Shown here: in pieces, positions 35,731-41,848 of the stretch
Numbering within the stretch: the first letter of the stretch is position 1
How the letters are laid out: every line of letters begins with the position of its first letter
NCBI GenBank assembly: GCA_903953815.1
Contig: CAJBLA010000007.1
Location: 1 to 41,848 of the forward strand
Reading direction: 5' to 3'
DNA length: 41,848 bases
Origin: an uncultured Bacteroidota bacterium
GTDB taxonomy: Bacteria; Bacteroidota; Bacteroidia; Chitinophagales; Chitinophagaceae
Translations under genes and position numbers: made by a program
Notes under the pieces: model-generated
Database searches by the model: none
The model's input: only the letters and a program-made list of their open reading frames with translations
Told to the model about the DNA's origin: nothing

Positions 35731-37117
35731 CTTGATTGCCTCTTATAAAGTTGATGATGGTTTGAATGATGATTTGGCAATCCATCCAAAAGTTCCAACG
35801 ATGTATATAAAACAAATCAAAGTCAACTCTTTTTTGCATATCCTCTGCAGTTTTGGTTTCCCCTCTGCAGCCGTTTACTTGCGCATAGCCGGTGATGCCT
35901 GGTAATACAATATGACGTAGCATATAGTTTTCAACGGTATGCATGGATTCAATATTTAAGGGTGTAGGATGTGGTCTAGGCCCTACGACCGACATATTGC
36001 CTATGAGTACATTCCAAAACTGTGGTAACTCATCAAAATTAGTACTCCTTAACATTTTTCCAATCCTGGTTACTCTTGGATCGCCTTTAAAAGCTTGTTG
36101 GTATTCACCATCATCATTTATATCCGTTGATTCGCGATACATGGTTCTAAACTTATAGCAAATAATTTTTTCATTATTCAAGCCCCATCTTTCCTGTTTA
36201 AATATGGCAGGGCCTTTGGATGTTAGTTTAATTAAAATTATAATTAAGGGCATCAACCATATTCCAAAAAAGATAAAAAACACGGATGCAATAAAAATAT
36301 CAAAGGAGCGCTTTATGATTTTATTTTCTAAACTATCCAAGGGCAAATTACCTACATTGATTACTGGCATTTGTCCAATATTATTTATGTAGATGGTTGA
36401 GTTATTGTATTGTCTTAAATCGGGTAAAATACTTACTTTAATTTTATAGTAATCACATACATCTATACATTTTTGTATTTCAGCTTGTCGGCTCGCAGGC
36501 AAAGCAATGACTACTTCATCTACAGATTGACTTTTAACTACTGATTCTATATTATCTAAATTACCGTAATATTTATAGCCTTCAATTTTGCTTTCTTGTA
36601 TATCTAAAAATCCCACACATTTATAGCCGTAATAATAAAACTGATTAATGGTTTTTAAAAAATTAAGGGCGGATGGCGTTGATCCCACTAACAATACATT
36701 ATCAAACAATTGCCCTTCCTGTAAGTAAGCATGTATCCGCTTTCTGAAAAAATACTTTACCGTCAAAGTACCTACTCCTAAAAAGATTAGAAATAACTTG
36801 ATGAATCGGACGCTGAAAATTACTTGGTTTAATCTTAAAAAAAAGATACCGGCACCGAGTATCACAGTTAATAAAACCATATGATAGCCTACCAATACAA
36901 TTTCCTCTGAAAACTTTTTAGATCGACGATCGGAATATAAATTGGAATACCTGGATACCCATAACCAACCCAAAAATGACATGCCTAAAAAAAGGATGTC
37001 TACTTTATAATATTCATTGAGGTCTGTAAAAAATAAGGATAGCTGATAGCAAATTACAATAAGTGCAAAGTCAATTAAATACCTACCGATTTGCTGAATG
37101 AGCACTTTTCTTTTCAT
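35720..37117 (-). CDS. Undecaprenyl-phosphate sugar phosphotransferase (WcaJ-like)
   Basis: This is a polyisoprenyl-phosphate hexose-1-phosphate transferase of 465 residues from the ATG at 37117; a TTG at 37126 is less likely. Four or five N-terminal helices lead to a Rossmann segment (VLLVGSTPSALNFL) and then the catalytic domain KRSFDIFIASVFFIFFG, KFRTMYR, LRSTNFDELPQFWNVLIGNM and VVGPRPHP. It links glucose-, galactose- or HexNAc-phosphate to undecaprenyl phosphate, the first committed step. It is the only recognisable initiating enzyme in the window. Which sugar is used is not clear; a FlaA1-like dehydratase product would be possible. Confidence 0.92.
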   Translation of the reverse strand: MKRKVLIQQIGRYLIDFALIVICYQLSLFFTDLNEYYKVDILFLGMSFLGWLWVSRYSNLYSDRRSKKFSEEIVLVGYHMVLLTVILGAGIFFLRLNQVIFSVRFIKLFLIFLGVGTLTVKYFFRKRIHAYLQEGQLFDNVLLVGSTPSALNFLKTINQFYYYGYKCVGFLDIQESKIEGYKYYGNLDNIESVVKSQSVDEVVIALPASRQAEIQKCIDVCDYYKIKVSILPDLRQYNNSTIYINNIGQMPVINVGNLPLDSLENKIIKRSFDIFIASVFFIFFGIWLMPLIIILIKLTSKGPAIFKQERWGLNNEKIICYKFRTMYRESTDINDDGEYQQAFKGDPRVTRIGKMLRSTNFDELPQFWNVLIGNMSVVGPRPHPTPLNIESMHTVENYMLRHIVLPGITGYAQVNGCRGETKTAEDMQKRVDFDLFYIHRWNFWMDCQIIIQTIINFIRGNQDAY

Positions 37118-37163
37118 ACGAAACAAACTATGTTCAATTTATAAACTCGGGGGAGAAATTACT

Positions 37164-37171
37164 CAAATATA
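37164..37171 (-). promoter_or_regulatory. Candidate -7 box (TATATTTG) for the phosphotransferase gene
   Basis: The minus strand reads TATATTTG, an exact TAnnTTTG match, about 47 bp upstream of the ATG at 37117. A TTG on the minus strand lies 27 bp further upstream, longer than the usual spacing, so support is partial. Confidence 0.35.
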
Positions 37172-37301
37172 GCCCAAAATGTATTTAAAAATAGCTTACA
37201 ACTAATTAGTTATAGGCATTTTATGAAAAATTAACCTATTTGATGATTTTGCTTGATTTTTAGGGGTTTATGGTAATTTTTAGCAGTTTTTTACCCCTTT
37301 C

Positions 37302-37343
37302 CTACTCCACCACCCCGTCTGTTATCACTACATCGCTTAGAGC
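37302..37343 (-). repeat. Orphan copy of the last 13 codons plus stop of the OB-fold gene
   Basis: This 42-bp segment matches 38149-38190 at 39 of 42 bases. Read on the minus strand it encodes ALSDVVITDGVVE and TAG, identical in protein to the OB-fold gene's C-terminus; all three differences are synonymous (CTA/TTA, GTG/GTA, ATA/ATT). The similarity begins at the stop codon and ends at the 13th codon. It faces the toxin-antitoxin pair from the far side and is in the same orientation as the intact copy. Confidence 0.85.
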
Positions 37344-37511
37344 CAGCGATTTCTCAACTTATACGAGTCATATATAAACATATTCATTTGTACCCCAAAA
37401 GCCGCTGGTAAATACTTAATAATCAAATGTCTCAGACTTGTACATTACAAATTGATATTAGTAAATCAAACAAAATTAAAAAGCTGGCTAAATTATCTCT
37501 AAATTTGATTA

Positions 37512-37745
37512 ATGAACACCATTCAAGTGAACATATTGAACCCTAAAGCTGACATTATTTTAAAAGATATGGAAAAGCAGAATTTGATATCCATTAAAAG
37601 GACTTCAGATAAAAACTTACGGTCTGTATTAAATAACCTTCGTTCAAATGCAAAAACCGCTCCTTCATTAAAAGAAATTACAAAAGAAGTTGAGTTGGTT
37701 AGAACAAAGCGTTATGTCATTAAAAATAAAAAGGATAATCATTGA
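37512..37745 (+). CDS. Putative antitoxin of a PIN toxin pair
   Basis: This 77-residue basic protein (MNTIQVNILNPKADIILKDM start) has an N-terminal beta strand and a helical remainder with LRSVLNNLRSNAKTAPSLKE. It lies directly upstream of a PIN-domain toxin and overlaps it by 32 bp, the usual antitoxin-first layout. I recognise no classified DNA-binding domain, so the antitoxin role rests on size and context. A TAAATTTG box at 37500 is too near the start codon to be its promoter. Confidence 0.65.
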   Translation: MNTIQVNILNPKADIILKDMEKQNLISIKRTSDKNLRSVLNNLRSNAKTAPSLKEITKEVELVRTKRYVIKNKKDNH

Positions 37746-38130
37746 TACTAATCTTTGGATTAGTTTTTTAATAACAAATGATTTCAATAAACTAGATCAA
37801 TTTCTTGATTCAGACAAATACCAGATTGTATTTAGTGAAGAATTGTTTAACGAATTTTTAGAGGTAGTACACAGGGAAAAGTTCAATCGCTATTTCAATG
37901 ATTTGAATATTAAATATTTAATTGAAACAATAAATGATAAGGTTTTGTTTGTAAATGTCTTTTCAGTTGTTGATGTATGTAGAGATGTTAAAGATAATTT
38001 TTTATTATCTCTCGCTATAGACGGCGACGTTGACTATTTAATTACTGGAGATAATGATTTATTATCATTAAAGCATTTTCAAAAGACTTCAATAATCACT
38101 ATTAATGATTTTTTTCAAACTCCTCATTAA
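37714..38130 (+). CDS. PIN-domain toxin (COG1569-type)
   Basis: This protein has 138 residues from the ATG at 37714; a TTG at 37690 is rejected because homologous proteins begin just before the IIIDTN strand. The PIN acidic residues are visible in RIIIDTNLWISFL, in EELFNEFLEVV and in the DNFLLSLAIDGDVDYLITGD block. PIN toxins are Mg-dependent RNases that cut tRNA, rRNA or mRNA. It overlaps the antitoxin gene, implying coupled expression and autoregulation. The pair lies between two copies of the same gene tail, consistent with insertion as a unit. Confidence 0.85.
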   Translation: MSLKIKRIIIDTNLWISFLITNDFNKLDQFLDSDKYQIVFSEELFNEFLEVVHREKFNRYFNDLNIKYLIETINDKVLFVNVFSVVDVCRDVKDNFLLSLAIDGDVDYLITGDNDLLSLKHFQKTSIITINDFFQTPH

Positions 38131-38148
38131 AAAATTCTGAAATCATTA

Positions 38149-38190
38149 CTACTCCACCACCCCGTCTGTAATTACTACATCGCTTAAAGC
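38149..38190 (-). repeat. Intact partner of the 42-bp gene-tail duplication
   Basis: This is the 3' end of the OB-fold gene. It pairs with 37302-37343 as a direct repeat (39 of 42 identical) bracketing the toxin-antitoxin genes. Confidence 0.85.
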
Positions 38191-38565
38191 GCCGGTACAT
38201 AAGCCTTTGATGGTGATGGATTCACCCACTTTTTGAGTAATGGGTGCGGTGCTGATCATGGTGACGGATACATTGGAAAATGAATCGCTTCGGCCAATGA
38301 CTAAGGTTGTTTTTCCTTCCTGATTTTTATCGATACTCAAAATTACCCCGGTTACTACTACCGCTTTATTTAAATATAAGCTATTCGCTAATTTTTCATC
38401 GGCTTGGTACTTGGCAACTAATGAATCAGCGGTAATTACAATGCCAGTTTCAGATTGAACTTGTCTACGATGTTGACTTGAATATACAAATACGTAATAG
38501 TAAATACCAAAAGCAATAGCAGCGATCAAAGCAATCGCAATAATTATTTTATTTTTTGTAGACAT
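38149..38565 (-). CDS. OB-fold (tRNA_anti-like) membrane-anchored protein
   Basis: This 138-residue protein has one N-terminal membrane helix (IIIAIALIAAIAFGIYYYVF) and a predicted OB-fold region with VVVTGVILSIDKNQEGKTTL and SITIKGLCTGALSD. The layout matches small tRNA_anti-like (PF12869-type) envelope proteins of Bacteroidota, whose function is unknown. It ends a minus-strand group with the DUF5777 and YceI genes. Its final 42 bp recur on the other side of the toxin-antitoxin pair. Confidence 0.7.
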   Translation of the reverse strand: MSTKNKIIIAIALIAAIAFGIYYYVFVYSSQHRRQVQSETGIVITADSLVAKYQADEKLANSLYLNKAVVVTGVILSIDKNQEGKTTLVIGRSDSFSNVSVTMISTAPITQKVGESITIKGLCTGALSDVVITDGVVE

Positions 38566-38589
38566 AGCATTCGGATTTTAATCACCCTA

Positions 38590-39492
38590 TTAAAACTTTA
38601 AGCTCTTTAACTCCTTGGGCTTTTTTAAAGTAAACACCCTAGAGATATTAAAACCAAATCGTAAATCGCCTTTACCCCAGCTACCTGCTGTTTCATTGAT
38701 AAAGGTACGCTCCGTCATGCCTGTTGAATTACTTACATGTAACTGAAACACATGACCGCCAGTTTCAATGTCAACCCCTACTGATAAAGGATCGTAGTAA
38801 CCATCCAATTTATCAATACGATAAAAATATTCAGTAGTAATATTCACGCGCTTACTGATTCTTTGTCTGAAGCCAATACCCAAAGAATAAAAGTCATTGG
38901 GGATATTTACATTTTCAACAATGTTATAATGTAAAAGGGTTGGCGTTAACTGTAATGAAAAATAGTCATTAAATTTTCGTGCAAATAAAATTTGATGTGA
39001 AAATGAAAACTTATCTGAAACATAAGGTTCATAAGTGGTCGTGGCATCCTTTAGTGATTTATAGATAGCAGTACCCACATAACTAATACTTAAAGGGATA
39101 TTGCGTTCGCCGGTTTGTTGGCTTAATGCTTTATATTTTACAAATCCGTCAAATTGTTTTTGAAATGTGCTACGCCCAATGCCAATCATTAAGTTTTTGG
39201 TAATCCCATAATCCAAGCCCATACGCATAGTCGCCTGATCTAAACCAAAAAATTCGTAGCCTCCCTGATTGATGGCTCCAAAACGGTGTAGTATCCTAAA
39301 ATCCAAAATACCCTCGCCTACATTTTCAATAGATTGTCCATTAACAATTCGAGTGGTTTTAAAAATTCCAGTAGCAATATCCTTTGTCACGGTAGTTGGA
39401 GTTTCGGCAAATAAATCAATTGTTTGCGCTGTTGCGTTCAATTGCATTCCTAAGATGCATAAAAAAAGTAAGCAGGCTTTCAATTTAATCAT
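38590..39492 (-). CDS. DUF5777-type outer-membrane beta-barrel protein
   Basis: This 300-residue protein has a signal peptide (KLKACLLFLCILGMQLNATA) and a barrel-like pattern of alternating hydrophobic strands. The blocks FRILHRFGAINQGGYEFFGL and MRMGLDYGITKNLMIGIGRS, and the C-terminal WGKGDLRFGFNISRVFTL, resemble DUF5777 barrels that Bacteroidota carry next to YceI and c-type cytochrome lipoproteins. Its function is unknown. It starts 24 bp after the YceI gene stop, and the OB-fold gene follows 24 bp after its own stop, so it is probably in one transcript with both. Confidence 0.75.
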   Translation of the reverse strand: MIKLKACLLFLCILGMQLNATAQTIDLFAETPTTVTKDIATGIFKTTRIVNGQSIENVGEGILDFRILHRFGAINQGGYEFFGLDQATMRMGLDYGITKNLMIGIGRSTFQKQFDGFVKYKALSQQTGERNIPLSISYVGTAIYKSLKDATTTYEPYVSDKFSFSHQILFARKFNDYFSLQLTPTLLHYNIVENVNIPNDFYSLGIGFRQRISKRVNITTEYFYRIDKLDGYYDPLSVGVDIETGGHVFQLHVSNSTGMTERTFINETAGSWGKGDLRFGFNISRVFTLKKPKELKSLKF

Positions 39493-39516
39493 GATGAGGA
39501 TTTTATACTAAAGATA

Positions 39517-40080
39517 TTAATATTTACAATTCAATTTAATAACAGCCTGGTTGGCAATTTTATCTCCAATATACATTCCTGATATCCCATAATCCTTAAT
39601 CTTAACATTAAACTCCCCTTCGATAGTAGGCTTGCCTTGCGCTAAAGTAAGTGTTCCTTTGGTCGTGGTTTTTTGGGCTACCCCATGTATGGTCAATGTC
39701 CCTTCCACTTGAATGGGATAAGCGCCATCCTTTGAAAAATTAATTTCTTTTATGTTCGTGATATAGCCTTTAAAATCTGCCTTGGGATATTGGGTAGATT
39801 CCATATAATTTTCATTAAAATGATCCTCCATTAATTGATTCTCAAACTTGAAACCTTTAATTAACACGCCAAAAATAATTTGTCCTGTGGCATCCACAAA
39901 TTTTGAATCCACTTGATTATTGACTGCTGCAATTTTAACCAACGCACCTGTCGCATTAAAATATATTTGTCCTGATTTGGTTGCAAATACTTTTTGTGCA
40001 TTCAAGGTTTGTGTCAAACTAATGAAAAAAACAATTGCGATAAAAATTGATTTGCTAGATAATTTTGATCTTAGGTTCAT
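39517..40080 (-). CDS. YceI-family periplasmic protein
   Basis: This 187-residue secreted protein has a signal peptide (SIFIAIVFFISLTQTLNAQ) and a YceI lipocalin-like barrel: GQIIFGVLIKGFKFEN, QYPKADFKGYI, VEGTLTIHGVAQ and GEFNVKIKDYGI. YceI proteins bind isoprenoid-like lipids in the periplasm. It is the first gene of a group with the DUF5777 barrel and OB-fold protein. The 138 bp upstream hold no gene and no exact TAnnTTTG box. Confidence 0.85.
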   Translation of the reverse strand: MNLRSKLSSKSIFIAIVFFISLTQTLNAQKVFATKSGQIYFNATGALVKIAAVNNQVDSKFVDATGQIIFGVLIKGFKFENQLMEDHFNENYMESTQYPKADFKGYITNIKEINFSKDGAYPIQVEGTLTIHGVAQKTTTKGTLTLAQGKPTIEGEFNVKIKDYGISGMYIGDKIANQAVIKLNCKY

Positions 40081-40218
40081 ATAATTTTATTTACTTAAAT
40101 ATTTATTTTAAAATCGAATATGGTATAAACAAAGTTCTTTATTATTTTCAATAAACTTTAATTTATAGCCAAGTTTTGCACCCATATGAACATTCATTAT
40201 CGAACTAAGTAATTTTGT

Positions 40219-40602
40219 TCAGTTATTCAATGCACCTTTATTCACCCACAATACCAATTTATTAATAGTGCATTGATCTAGTTTAGCCATATTTTTAGGC
40301 ATCGGAGATGCTTGTCCATTTTGTAATATTGAATTAATCAACTTTCCGTTAGTTACATAAGGCTTTACAGCTGCGTAGGTATGTAAAAAAATTCCGCCGC
40401 CAATCAAATTAGCCGAAGCTGCGCCATGGCAATTATTACAACTGGTATTTAATATATTAGTAACCGTTACAGCGTAAGTGATATTGGAGGTATCGCAGGT
40501 TGCGACTAGTACTTGTGGATATACCAGATCCTTCTTGTCATAATAACAAGCGGTGAATAAAAATATTCCTATGAAAATTATAATTTTATTGCGGATATCC
40601 AT
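40219..40602 (-). CDS. Single-haem c-type cytochrome lipoprotein
   Basis: This 127-residue protein from the ATG at 40602 (a TTG at 40608 is less likely) has a lipobox (LFTAC, Cys19) and one haem c site CNNCH (residues 55-59). A candidate axial Met lies in SPMPKNM, and the domain ends with LVLWVNKGALNN, as in planctomycete-type cytochrome c domains. It is likely an envelope-anchored electron carrier. It overlaps the upstream cytochrome gene by 17 bp and its C-terminal domain resembles each half of that protein. Confidence 0.75.
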   Translation of the reverse strand: MDIRNKIIIFIGIFLFTACYYDKKDLVYPQVLVATCDTSNITYAVTVTNILNTSCNNCHGAASANLIGGGIFLHTYAAVKPYVTNGKLINSILQNGQASPMPKNMAKLDQCTINKLVLWVNKGALNN

Positions 40603-41311
40603 TATCAATCCATTTTTGTATTTGTAGTATTTTACAATCCACCATTTTACCAGCAGGTGGCATTCTTTTGGAAACTGCTAAGCTGGGTAAATAATTAATT
40701 GAATTTATAAAAATACTTTTATTCGCAGATACATATGCTTTTGTACTTGCGTAGTCACCTAAATAAATATTAGCTGAACCAGGTTTAGATCCATGACAGC
40801 CTCCACAATTAGTAGATAAAATAGTTTGTATTGCACCTGTATAGGTAAAAACAGTGGTATCACATACATTGGTACAATTGGTGTTCAATGCACCTTGCTC
40901 AATCCATTTTTTTATACTGGCCAAATGTGCAGCGGTCATTTGCGGACTTGACCTTGGCGGCATATCATCGCCAATGATGGTATAGTATTCACTTTTAGAA
41001 ACATTATTTGCCCTAATTCCTTGCATAATATAGGCATAGCTAGTTGTAATGACTCCTTCGCGGTGACTGGCTACATCATGACAACCCGCAGATCCGCAAT
41101 AGCTCACATACAAGGGTAAAATTTCAGTATTGAAACAAACGGTATCTGATACAGTTGTTCCGGTACCAGGTGGTGTATTAACTGGGGGTGTAACAACAAA
41201 AACCGTATCCTTTGGGTAATTAGAACTGACATTTATTATGTCATGCTTACAACTAATGAAATTAAGGGTTGGAAAAATAAATACTACAATATATCGGGGG
41301 GTAAAACGCAT
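40586..41311 (-). CDS. Two-domain c-type cytochrome-like lipoprotein
   Basis: This 241-residue protein has a lipobox-like NFISC (Cys21). It holds two homologous domains of about 85 residues. The second has a regular haem c site CGGCH (169-173); the first has CGSAGCH (72-78), a Cys-x4-Cys-His spacing. Each domain has an MPP motif (DDMPPR, RMPPAGK) and ends with a WI-E/D-x-G segment. The first domain may bind haem unusually or not at all. It starts after a TATCTTTG box and is followed by the single-domain cytochrome. Confidence 0.75.
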   Translation of the reverse strand: MRFTPRYIVVFIFPTLNFISCKHDIINVSSNYPKDTVFVVTPPVNTPPGTGTTVSDTVCFNTEILPLYVSYCGSAGCHDVASHREGVITTSYAYIMQGIRANNVSKSEYYTIIGDDMPPRSSPQMTAAHLASIKKWIEQGALNTNCTNVCDTTVFTYTGAIQTILSTNCGGCHGSKPGSANIYLGDYASTKAYVSANKSIFINSINYLPSLAVSKRMPPAGKMVDCKILQIQKWIDNGYPQ

Positions 41312-41327
41312 CTTATTAAATTCTTGT

Positions 41328-41335
41328 CAAAGATA
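41328..41335 (-). promoter_or_regulatory. Candidate -7 box (TATCTTTG) for the cytochrome genes
   Basis: The minus strand reads TATCTTTG, an exact TAnnTTTG match, 16 bp upstream of the cytochrome ATG at 41311. No TTG is seen at the expected -33 position. A short leader of about 11 bases would result. Confidence 0.4.
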
Positions 41336-41381
41336 CAATTTAAATAAGGGGTCCGTTAAATAATTGTTTGTTAAATAAAAA

Positions 41382-41417
41382 AATGGCCAGATGATTTATA
41401 TCAGTCATCTGGCCATT
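41382..41417 (-). terminator. Strong intrinsic terminator after the TonB-dependent receptor gene
   Basis: A perfect 13-bp stem (AATGGCCAGATGA with TCATCTGGCCATT) encloses a 10-base loop. On the minus strand it is followed by seven T's (the A-run at 41377-41383), so it terminates transcription from the receptor gene ending at 41452. Confidence 0.9.
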
Positions 41418-41451
41418 AAAAATTTTAAAAATATTTTATTGCTAATTGCAC

Positions 41452-41848
41452 TTAATCAAACTGCAAAGGGACATTTATTTTTAAACTAAAATTTCGGCCC
41501 ATGTTAAATACACCCATTCGACCTGTGGCCTCATTCGTTGGGCCATATTTTAATCGGTTCAAATGGTTTTGATAAGCAACGTCAGCCATGTTTTGACCAA
41601 CAAGCGAAACATTGAATAATGTTTTATTTTTTCGTTGCACTTGTGTACTAAAGCCAATATTAATTAAATGATAGTTGGGTGTTTGTGTTTCAGTATTATA
41701 TCCCTCGAATGGATTGTTTTGGGCAAACACATTATCTAGTTGAAAATTAATAAAGCTATTTCGGATGGCTTTGGATTTCTTAAACATTTCAATTCTTATT
41801 TCAGACAACCATCTTGCACTTGGTATACCTGGTAAATTAGTTGATCCA
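41452..41848 (-). CDS. TonB-dependent receptor, C-terminal part (5' end outside window)
   Basis: The frame is open from base 41848 to a stop at 41452, giving 131 C-terminal residues. The LPGIPSARW segment, the repeated barrel strands (LFNVSLVGQNMADVAY), the SARWLSEIRIEMF strand and a terminal aromatic/hydrophobic strand ending NVPLQFD fit the end of a TonB-dependent outer-membrane receptor barrel. The internal TTG and ATG codons are not starts. The ligand cannot be inferred from this piece. Confidence 0.8.
   Translation of the reverse strand, partial: GSTNLPGIPSARWLSEIRIEMFKKSKAIRNSFINFQLDNVFAQNNPFEGYNTETQTPNYHLINIGFSTQVQRKNKTLFNVSLVGQNMADVAYQNHLNRLKYGPTNEATGRMGVFNMGRNFSLKINVPLQFD

Larger units (their letters stand above)
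37118..37511. other. Intergenic region with promoter box and gene-tail copy
   Basis: This 394-bp gap separates the phosphotransferase gene from the toxin-antitoxin module. It holds a candidate minus-strand promoter box (37164-37171) and a copy of the OB-fold gene's last 42 bp (37302-37343). I see no gene, tRNA or IS ends in the rest. Confidence 0.6.

Noticed and set aside
37500-37507. TAAATTTG as promoter box of the antitoxin gene
   Set aside because: It ends only 4 bp before the start codon, so transcription would begin at or inside the gene.
1-41848. CRISPR array, tRNA, rRNA, insertion sequence or phage genes
   Set aside because: I saw no regular spaced repeats, no cloverleaf or rRNA segments, and no transposase, integrase or phage structural proteins.

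Overview
The window looks like a chromosomal stretch from a low-GC member of the Bacteroidota, most likely a Chitinophagaceae-type environmental bacterium. This rests on protein content: PF14052-type Wzi barrels, very large multi-SLBB export proteins, a DUF5777 barrel, a YceI protein, lipoprotein c-type cytochromes and a TonB-dependent receptor tail. Start sites also generally lack Shine-Dalgarno motifs, and a few TAnnTTTG promoter boxes are present. The genus is inference; no rRNA or tRNA gene is present.

Positions 1-11.7 kb (all minus strand, tightly coupled) hold a nonulosonic acid pathway of the legionaminic type: LegB, LegC, LegH, LegI (NeuB), LegG (NeuC), a PtmE-like CBS/nucleotidyltransferase, a PtmF-like Gfo/Idh oxidoreductase, an SpsF-like cytidylyltransferase and a PtmA-like SDR. 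The downstream order resembles the Campylobacter ptm flagellin-glycan locus. Two genes are added: a GSA-type aminotransferase with a four-cysteine insert, and a 611-residue Rieske plus metallo-beta-lactamase protein. The latter matches the animal CMP-Neu5Ac hydroxylase (CMAH) along its length and carries an extra C-terminal CxxC domain. This is the most exciting feature: the locus may make a hydroxylated (N-glycolyl-like) legionaminic acid.

Positions 11.7-14.2 kb encode GDP-fucose synthesis (gmd, fcl), preceded by a nucleotidyltransferase gene broken by a one-base deletion. Positions 14.3-37.1 kb are the capsule/exopolysaccharide machinery: a wHTH/MNT regulator with a nearby inverted repeat, a FlaA1/CapD dehydratase ending in a G12 tract, two divergent Wza-Wzz modules, GT9, GT25, DUF707-like and GT26 glycosyltransferases, a Wzx flippase, a Wzy/WaaL-like polymerase, three Wzi-like barrels, and a WcaJ-type initiating phosphotransferase.

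Positions 37.1-41.8 kb hold a small PIN toxin-antitoxin module. It is bracketed by two copies of the last codons of an OB-fold protein gene. After it come the OB-fold, DUF5777 and YceI genes, two c-type cytochrome lipoproteins, a strong terminator and the end of a TonB-dependent receptor gene.

A likely flow is as follows. NDP-sugars (GDP-Fuc, CMP-Leg-type, FlaA1-derived 4-keto sugars) feed the glycosyltransferases acting on a WcaJ-primed lipid. Wzx flips the unit, Wzy polymerises it, Wzz/Wza control length and export, and Wzi-type barrels anchor the polymer. No enzyme that would transfer the nonulosonic acid is recognisable in the window.
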